From Edaphochlamys debaryana (lineage: Eukaryota; Chlorophyta; Chlorophyceae; Chlamydomonadales): a stretch of DNA of 64,000 nt. Shown one piece after another: positions 53,417 to 61,324 of the stretch (positions are counted from its first letter, which is position 1; the number at the start of each line of letters is the position of its first letter). Both the position numbers and the translations under genes were made by a program. The notes under the pieces are model-generated. The model was given only the letters and a program-made list of their open reading frames with translations. It made no database searches and was not told the origin of the DNA. The stretch spans positions 186,001 through 250,000 of the forward strand of contig JAEHOE010000047.1 of assembly GCA_016858145.1 (NCBI GenBank), written 5' to 3'.

Positions 53417-55132
53417 CTAGCCCACACCCCCTCGATCCGGGTGTTTCTCGCGCCGCCTCCGCATTGTTGAGATGTAGTCCATGTATTCCACCGCGACCTG
53501 GTGGAGCTGCGTGCAGACTTGTCCGGCTCGCAGGGCCCCGAGTTTTTGTAGGAGGCCGCGTGCCTCTCGGCACAGCGTGCCCGCGAAACCCAAGGTCACA
53601 ACGGTTGACCGGTCGTACACAACCTTCCAGCCTGCGGCGGTCAAGAGCTGCGCCAGGTGGCGGTGCTGCTCGGTTTTCTCGGTAAGTTTGGCTGCGTGGT
53701 TCAGGTCGGCGGTGCAGCCCACTTCAATGATGTAAACTTTGTGCTTGCGGCGCCCCTCAGAGGTGGGCGGGGGTGTTGCCCCTCGGGGGAGCGTGGGTAC
53801 GAACAGGATGTCGGGGCGTAGTCGGTCCCTTTCGGCCTCGCTGACTTGCCCTGGCGCGAACATCCACGCAGGTGGGCGGTTCTCAGGGGCATAGCTGGGC
53901 GCATCTGCGGCGGAGGTGGCGTCCATGACCATGAAGCCGTTGCCCTGCTGGCCGTACGCCAAGGCCTTAGCAATCAGCTGTACGGCCTTATTGTGGCGCT
54001 TGATGTACAGGCACCGCATCTCCTGGTCGTGGCACCCGCCGTAGATGTGTGGTCCGGAGTCTGGGTGCCCGCAGAGCGGGCAGGGGGCGGTTTCGCCGGG
54101 GCCAAGGGGCCTGCAGCGGCCACCGGAGAGGGTGCGGCCGCACTTGCCTGCAGTGGTGGCGTTCCAGACCTGCCCGTACAGAGCGTACAGCAGTCGGCGG
54201 ATAGTGATGGGCCTTCGCCGCCCACCTTTCTTGGCCAGGGTGTAACTGGAGGCGGCAATGTCGATGAATGGTAGGGTCTCGGCGACGAGTTGTGTGTACT
54301 TTGTGTTGTTCGTGTAGCCACATCGCGTTTCGGGGGTGAGCAGTGAGTCGATGCCACGGTTGAGGTCGCTAACAAAGCTGCCGGGGGTCGGCTCACCTGG
54401 CTTCTTGGGGTCCCGCGTGGCACGGAGCCAGAAACCGCGGGATCGGGGTTCGTTGTCCGCAGTTTCTTCGACATCGGGCGCTGCCCCCTCTGCGACTGCC
54501 ACCGCTTCTCTGTCCGCGACCTCATTGTACTCTATGCCGCAGTGCGCAGGCACCTTTAGTAGCTGCGTAGTGAGGCCCCGGGCCGCACGATAGTGAAGTC
54601 GCTCGACTATGTCTACCAGGAGGCCTCTGTGCTTGCTTATGCCTAGCGACTTAGGCAGGTTGATCATGCGCCTAATAAGGTGCAGAGACGCTTGGCTGTC
54701 CGTGTAAATCGCGAGTGGACGCTCCTCTCGCTCGGTGCCCTCGCGCATACGGAGCGCTTGGTTTATAGCTGACAGCTCGGCTCTGGTGATAGTGTGGAGG
54801 CCCTGGACGCCGGGGTTGACGTCTATGCGGAGAATCGTGGGCTGCTCAGTGGAGGCATCGACTGCCGCTGCTCCAAGCCCTGGGCCGCGCTCTACGGTGC
54901 GTTTGCTGCCATCAGTGTATATCCCGGCTCGGGCGTCGTGGCGGAGGGGGAGGTCGGTCGGGTACTGTGTTTGTGTCTCTGCCTCCGTAGTCTCGGACCA
55001 CTCGGGGACCCGCGTGCGCATGAGGGGGGGCTCTCCGTCGGGCGCGGCCAGGCGCCACGCCCTGCCCTTACCCTTGCGGTTCACGGCGAATGGGGGGGCT
55101 GGGCTCTGGGCGGATCGAATCGTATCTCGCAT
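53417..55132 (-). pseudogene. Retrotransposon ORF segment 4: RNase H, zinc knuckle, restriction-like endonuclease
   Basis: RNase H shows AGIYTDGSKR (D), TITRAELSAINQAL (E), AIYTDSQASL (D) and VPAHCGIEYNEVADREA (D), a complete D-E-D-D set. CPLCGHPDSGPHIYGGC is a C-x2-C-x7-H-x4-C knuckle, placed before the endonuclease as in R2-like elements. RPDILFV, VYIIEVGCTAD and KLTEKTEQHRHLAQLL give the PD...(D/E)...K pattern of a restriction-like endonuclease, and STVVTLGFAGTL the end of that fold. Stop TAG at 53419-53417. Confidence 0.88.
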
Positions 55133-58100
55133 CCACTGCGGCGCCTGCCAGGGTTGCGTCCTGGTCGGCGGGGGGTTGGGGGGTAGTCAGCGTGCTCTGC
55201 AGGATCGCCCTCACATCAGGGGTGCAGGCGAGGCCTGCTGCGTTTCCCACCAGTACCCATGTGATTTGGGCGTTGTGCCGTTTTGGGTCGCTCGTTACGT
55301 CGGGGAGCGGGTCGAGCAGCCCCCATGCGTCGGTCGTACCCAGGAGCACAGCCCTCGGGTGGGAGAGGAGGGTGGCGTAGGGCCTTTCACCACTGGTGCT
55401 GAAGGCTAGTAGGGTGGCGGTGGGCTCGGGACTGTCTCCGTACGCGTCAGCCCAGGCTAGCGCCCATTGGATTGCGTTGAGCTCCGCCTGGGGGTGGGGC
55501 TCGGGGTGGGCAACTGCGAGCCCTGCGGCTGGGTGGGCATAGGCATCGTGGGTGGCCCCAAACAGGGCGTCTTCGGCGTACGGCGAGAAGTAGATCTGCG
55601 TGCTGTCGCACACGTTGAGGGGGGAGGCGTATCGCTCAGCCACGGGAGGGGGGCCTGCATGGTCGCTAGCCAGTGCGTGCTGCAGCCGGGCCAAGAGCTG
55701 TGGGGGAAGTCGCCGTTCGTATGCTGGTTTGATGGGGTGGTCCTTATGTCCCGCTCCCTCCCTGTATCGCAGGAGAAGGCGGGCGACGCTCTCTTCAAAG
55801 CCCCTCCCGTTGGAGAGCTTGGCGTGCCGTACAGGGTGGGTTGAGCGAGCGGCTTCCCACCGGGCCCGTAGGGCGGCGAGCGTCTGGGCGTCCAGGCAGC
55901 CCATCTGGCATCCGTTGGGGGCATAGACGAAGGCCAGGCCAAGGTGTCGGGGGGTGCCGCTTTCTGGGTCTGTTGGGATATGCCGATTCCGCCTTCCGAC
56001 CTTGATGTGGTACCAGTTAGGAGGGGCAATGTCTGCGTCAGGATTACGGGGGTTAGCGTCAATCTCCACATGCGCTCGGATCTTCCTTTTGACGCCCGCT
56101 GGGTCTTCCCCTCGGTCCTCCTCCCAGATTCCTTGCCGCTGCCGGTCGGTGAGGGCCGCGTCCGCGGCCCGTGCGGGGGCCGGTGGGGCCGCCGGCTCGG
56201 CCTGCTTGGTGCGGAAGTCCGCCAGGAGCTCGGCCCAGTTGGCGTGGGTTCGGAGGCTGGACTCGGCTTCCTCCGTCTCCTGCCACTCGACCGTGACCAG
56301 GTACGGGGCCTCGGGGTGGGTAGTGCAGTCTGCACAGTGGGCGGGGAGGTAGCCCATGGTCGCGTAGAGCGGGAGGGCGCCCCGCGTGACGGTGGTTGGG
56401 GCCCAGCGCACTCGGTAATATCGTACGGGCTGTCCCTTCTGCCTCTTTGTCACGGCGGCTACGAGTTCGACTACACGGTCTTGGCTGTCGAACATATAGC
56501 CCATCGTCTTGGTGGCTGTCTTGGCGTGTCCCTGGGCAACGCATGGAATCGAGCAGCCCTCCACCCCCGTCGTAAGGTAGGTGCGCAGCCATTCCGCCTT
56601 CAGCCGCGCCTTCTCGGTTGCGTTGCGCGGGGCCCCTTCGGGCGGGGCCCAGCCGTTGCCCACGCGTCCACCCAGCACCTTGCGCTGGAGAAGCTCTTCG
56701 TATAGGCGGATGTCCCAGTACGGCTTGGGCCCTGTGTCGTACCGTCGCGGGGGGATGGGGACGGAGGTTGGGCTGAGGTCACGGGTCTGTGCGGCCCTGC
56801 GGCGCTGGTCTTCCTCCCTTTGCTTCTTGGTCAGCTTGGTGCGGCGTGCGGGTGGTTGGTCTTCGGCTTCTTTGCGCTGGCGCTGCTCCCCCTGCCTGCG
56901 TGTGGGGGCGGCAGGCCCTGGTTGGTCAGCGGTTGGTGTGGGCTCCCTGTCGGCTCCGTCGTCGGCCTCCATGCCGTCCGGCCCTTCAATCCCACCTTGC
57001 TCCTCCCCGTCTCTGCTGGGCTCGCGCTCCATGTCATCTTGCGACTGTTCGCCTTCCTCGTCGCTTGACATCGCGTCACCGTGCTCCATGTCATCCTCCG
57101 CCGGCTCTCCCTCCTCGTCGCTTAGCACCATATCATCGCCCACGGGCGGCCCGCCCTCGTCAGCCTCCCCCATCTCCGCATCTCCACCCGGTGAGGCGGC
57201 GCCAGGCTGGGTGTGGCCACGGGCCTCATCCATCGCGGCTTTGCCTTCGAGCTCAGCGCGGTCCCGGCCTTGGGTGCTTGGGTTCTGGGGGCTGGCGGGC
57301 GGGTCGTCGGCGGGCGCAGCCTCTTGGCCGTTCACCTCGGCGGGCGGGGGTGGGGGCTGGCGGGGAACGAGGAACCGGTCCAGCGTGGCGACGGGCAGGG
57401 CGCGGGCGTGCCCGGTGTCGTGCAGGAGGCTAGTGAAGAGGGGGTTGTCTGTTGGGATTCGGCGAAGGGCTCGGGGGAGGGCTTGGGTGGTGGCCACCTG
57501 GGAGGGGGGTAACCAGCCTGCCGGCTTTGTACCTTCCAGCCCCGTGAGGTATGCACTTAGGCGGTTGAGGGCAAGAAGGTGGTGGCGTTTCACCTTCCGG
57601 CCGAACAGCCTTTTCAGCTGGTCGGTGGGGATGAGGTGGTCTTTGCATCTTTGGTCGACTAGGGCGTGCAGGTCTGCCCCCAGGTCGATCAGAGGTGCAA
57701 TGATGTGGAAGAGGGGGCGGAGGGCGGTCGCGCTGCCGGGGGAGCCGGCGCCCGCAGCCGGGGCCCACAGTCTGGTTAGGCTGTTGGCCGCGGTAGTGTA
57801 GTCATTACCGTTGTAGGTTACCGTTGCGTTGTTCTCACTGAGGAAGCTCACCATCTTCAGGGTTGTGTAGTAGGTTGCTTCCCGCCGGAGCGTGTGCACT
57901 GGGAGCTCTCCCGCTGTCTTGGCTTGCAGCTCGAGCAGGGCCCGTGTGATGACTCCCAGCCTCCCCTCGTCGTTTAGGGCCATGGTCAGGCTTTTGCCTA
58001 TGCGCTTGGTAGCAAGCTCTCTCAAGGACCCGACACCTAGGCCCAGGAGGCTCTCGGGGGCCAGTAGGGCGCGCGTGGGGAAACTGCCCTTGATACCGTA

Positions 58101-58379
58101 GCAGCGCCTGGCAATCCCGGCTAGTTGGCGGTCGAGGCAGGCGAGGTCGGCAGGGCTGTACGCCATTGACGTTAGGGTGTAGGCCACCTTGCTCTGGAGG
58201 CAGCTTTTCAGGATGCGGATCTTTTGGTCGGGCGAGGCGGCGGACTGTGCGAGGAGCGCCCCCTGTTCCTTCAGTTTGGCGGACATGTGTTGGACCTGCG
58301 TCTTCCAGTTCAGGGTGGGGGTGATCCACACCCCTAGGTACTTGTATGCCTCTCCCCCTTCTGGGTTTTTGTGCGGCAC
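55068..58379 (-). pseudogene. Retrotransposon ORF segment 3: thumb, acidic linker, degenerate RNase H-like part
   Basis: It begins with the thumb (YKYLGVWITPTLNWKTQVQH) and continues with helical sequence, then a long acidic, low-complexity linker (SDEEGE, DDMEHGD repeats), a basic stretch, and a segment with YYRVRW and YLVTVEWQETEEAESS that recalls chromo-type folds. The last 150 residues (PQAELNAIQWALAWADAY, LLAFSTSGERP, ITWVLVGNAAGLAC) line up with the true RNase H that follows but have lost most acidic residues. The frame ends just past a 7-G run (55092-55098), where a one-base shift enters the next segment. Confidence 0.8.
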
Positions 58380-58389
58380 CGGCTTCCCC

Positions 58390-59931
58390 CCGATGCATAT
58401 ATATGGCGTTTTTGCGGTCGCAGAGTTGCTGCTCTAGCACCCTTTGGTATCGTGCGCTGCTGGGCCCTGCCCGTAGCTCGGGGTTGATTTTGGCCTGGCC
58501 GTGGAGCGCGGCTTGCAGCTGGCACTTGCCCACGTTGATCTTGAGTCCTCCCCATGTGCTGTACTGCTCAAGCTTTGCGATCTGGATCTTGAGGTCTGCG
58601 CGGTTACCAGTGGCCAGGGCCAAATCATCTGCTAACCCGAGGCATGAGGCATTGTGTTGCTGGTTTTCGGTGGCGTTGAGGCACCCGTACCGGTAGCCTC
58701 GGCCACCGCGGTGCAGCCAGCGCAGCAGGGGCTCAAGAAACGTGATAAAGAGGACAGGGGAGAGCGTGTCACCCTGGACCGTGCCTCTTTGCACGTGGAT
58801 ATCTGCCGTACGGCCGTATTCGGTGCGGATGCGGGTGCAGGCATTGTCGTACAGGCTGCGCACCGCAACCACAAGATCTTCTGGGTAGCCCAGCCGGATC
58901 ATGATCTGGAGCAGCCTATCCTGGTCGATTGTGTTGAAGGCGCTTGAGAAATCCATGTACAGCGCATAGATGTCCTTCCCCGTCAGCCCTGCATCTTCAA
59001 AGTTGTGGATCCAGGCGAGCAGCTGTCTCCCAGTGCTGCGGTGTTGGCGGAAGCCTTCTTGTGTCGGCCTCCAAATCCCGTGGTCCTCGCTAAACTCAAC
59101 CATGCACACGGTGATCAGGCGCGTGTAGAGCTTGTAGAGGGTCGTGCAGAGGGCTATCGGTCGTTTGTTGGCTAGGTCCCGAGGGTCGCCCTTCTTGTGC
59201 AACAGCACGGTATCGGAGCGGGTCCAGGTCTCTGGCACTTCCCCCTTGACCCACATGGCTAGCATGAGGGCATGGATAGCCTCCTGGAGGCTGGGCGGCA
59301 GGCATTGGAGCAGCTCGTTGGGGATGCCGTCTGGGCCTGGGGCTTTGTTGCGGGCCAGGTGGTCTAGGCATTGCCGGTACGTGACGGGGCAGGCCACAGC
59401 GGGCAGGAGGGAGGCGGGGGCGCCCTGGGGCTGGCTAAAGGGGTGGTCGCACCCTGCAACACGCGGCATGGCGTCTGGGGCGGTTGGGTTGGTGAGGGCA
59501 TCGCCGGGGAAGTCGATGGGGTCATCGTACCGTCCAGTCCTCTCGCCCCCAACTGGCCGGCATTCGGCGCTCCACTTGTAGTGGCAAGCGTCGAGGATGC
59601 TCTCTGCGTCCGTGCACAGGCTTCCGTCACGTGGGTGCGTGACGGCGGGTAGGCCCCGGGGTTGGTCACTGGGAGGGTTGAAGATAACCGTATGGGCCTT
59701 CTTGGGGCAGACTGCGACAAGCCGCTGAAACCCGCGTGCCCCTTCCCTGCCCTCTCGCCGTCGCAGCTCCTGAACGGCTCTCCGAATCTCCCGCTTCCTT
59801 TCCGCGATCTCGGCGCGGATGTCTTCTGCACTGCTCGGGGCGTCGGCTGCGGGGTCAAGGTCTGCGGCTGGTGGGTCGGGTGCTGGGGCGGGCGGCGCGC
59901 GGGGGCTGTCAGGGGGGGGGTCGGCGTCCAT
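58390..59931 (-). pseudogene. Retrotransposon ORF segment 2: reverse transcriptase
   Basis: The RT motifs are in order: NKAPGPDGIPNELLQ, VLLHKKGDPRDLANKRPIAL, GFRQHRSTGRQLL, YMDFSSAFNTIDQDRL (motif A Asp), QRGTVQGDTLSPVLF (motif B), LGLADDLALATG (motif C with A-D-D) and WGGLKINVGKCQ (motif D). All catalytic Asp residues are present. The frame is lost at an (AT)n/T5 stretch near 58396-58413; a one-base shift gives YICIGGKPVPHKNPEGG and continues. Confidence 0.92.
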
Positions 59932-59932
59932 C

Positions 59933-61310
59933 TCATGCTGCAGGGGGGCGGGGCTGCCAGGGGCGGAGGGCGGGTCGGGGGGGGGGGCCGGGTCGCGGGG
60001 GGGATGGGGGCGGGGTGCGAGGCTGCGCGGGCGGGGGCTGGCCAGCTAGGGGGGGCGGGAGGTTGGATAAGGCCTGCTTCAGAAGCGCTAACCGTTTGCT
60101 TAGTTTGTGGAGGGTTCGGTGTTCTTTTCTGGTTGGGAAGCGTTGGTTGCCCGGTGGCAGGGCTGATTCGCATTTTGAGATGAGGATCTTGCGTGCATCT
60201 TGCAGTATCCCAAGCAGGGCGGCGGCAGTTTGTTCGATGCTGACCGGTTCGATTGCCTCGTGCCTCCGCAGGGCCCCCAGCACGGCTTGCGCTTCTGCGC
60301 GAGTGGTGGCGTCTTCAAGTGCGGCCAGGCTTCCCTGCACGGCCTCTCGTGCGGCGGCGAGGGGGCGGCCAAGGGTGGCGATGGCGCTGGACAGCTCCGC
60401 CTCGATTGCGGTACGTGCTTGGTCCTTGGCGGCCTTGGAGATGGGCTTTCGCACGCAGGCCCAAGGGTCGGCCTCGGGCCTTGGAGGCGTGGGGGCGGGG
60501 AGGACGGAGAGGCGGGCGAGGGGCATGCGGGTCAGGAGGGGTCGGTGGTCAGGGCAGGTTTGCAGCTCGGGCCAGTCGGTTCCGGTAATGACGCTTTCGC
60601 TCACGCCCTCCTCGCCGCCCACAGGCCTGTTCAGCGCCTGGCTGGTGAAGCTGCTGGCGAGAGCGTCGTCGATGCGGCTCCGCACGGGCGGGTGCGCATG
60701 CAGCGGTGCAAAGGTGGGTGGCCGCCCCGCAGCGGTGCGAGGCGCGTCGCAGTGTGGGGGGGCCACGATGGGGGTCACAGGGCCTTGCGAGAGGAAGTGA
60801 CGGTGGGCTTTGTCGTCCATGGATGTTTCTCCGTTGCGCTCGCATTGGTGGGCCACTCCATTCCAGTCCCCTGCGAGCAGTGTGTGTTCTCCCTTTGATG
60901 TTGCGCGCTCCGCCACCTCTAGGCAGTACTCGCACACCCGCCTGCGTGTTGCCAGGTCGCCGGGGGGGCAGTACACGCCCACCAAGTTGATCACCGGGCT
61001 TCCGGGGGTGGCGATGCGGACGTGGCAGGCGTATCCCGCCAGGCGGGGGGTGGGGACCACGGTGGCGAACCGTCCCCCTCCGAGGCTGGGCCCAATTCCG
61101 ACCCACACGCCGGCCTTACGCACTATGTGCGGCCTGTCCTCCCCATGCGTGCGTGTGCGACCCCTCCCGCCTTGTGCCCTCTCCCTCGCCCCCTCAGGTT
61201 GGGGGACGTTGGACTGGAACGTTTGGAACCCCGCCTGGCTGGAGAGGGCTTTCTTGATGGCCTGGGTTTCCCTGTTGATGCCCGCCGTCCGGGTCTCTGT
61301 GAGCATCCAG
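59933..61310 (-). pseudogene. Retrotransposon ORF segment 1: truncated APE endonuclease and linker
   Basis: The element starts at WMLTETRTAGIN, where T-E-T-R is the catalytic Glu strand of AP-endonuclease-like domains; the first strand with its Asn is missing, as expected for 5' truncation. VGVYCPPG, LLAGDWNGV and the final DHRPLLTRM (catalytic D-H) are present. A Pro-rich linker ends at a stop just past an 11-G run (59977-59987); shifting one base there opens the frame into the RT segment (DPPSAPGSPAPLQHEMDADP). Confidence 0.85.
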
Positions 61311-61324
61311 AGCAGGCGCACGAT
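61311..61324. repeat. Target-site duplication, 5' side of the element
   Basis: Second copy of agcaggcgcacgat, continuing into gttggggtg as in the uninterrupted paralogue. The bases encode I-V-R-L of HPNIVRLL on the minus strand. Confidence 0.95.

Larger units (their letters stand above)
53297..61310 (-). mobile_element. Dualen/RandI-type non-LTR retrotransposon, 5'-truncated, 8,014 bp
   Basis: The element lies in the same orientation as its host kinase. 5' to 3' it has an APE endonuclease (truncated), a Pro-rich linker, reverse transcriptase, a long acidic linker, a degenerate RNase H-like segment, an intact RNase H, a CCHC knuckle and a restriction-like endonuclease, followed by a short 3' UTR with hairpins and a tail of about six ATT units. 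Having both APE and restriction-like endonucleases is the defining trait of Dualen/RandI elements first described in Chlamydomonas. A perfect 14-bp duplication flanks it. The open frame is broken at three short repeats. Confidence 0.9.

Noticed and set aside
56581..57801. 406-codon plus-strand frame
   Set aside because: Antisense of the acidic linker and thumb of the retrotransposon; low-complexity Ser/Pro/Arg with no domain.
59931..59936. Programmed stop-restart (ATGAGATG) between APE and RT segments
   Set aside because: The overlap looked like termination-reinitiation, but APE and RT normally share one ORF, and the RT frame stays open upstream of that ATG as far as an 11-G run, so a homopolymer indel is the simpler explanation.
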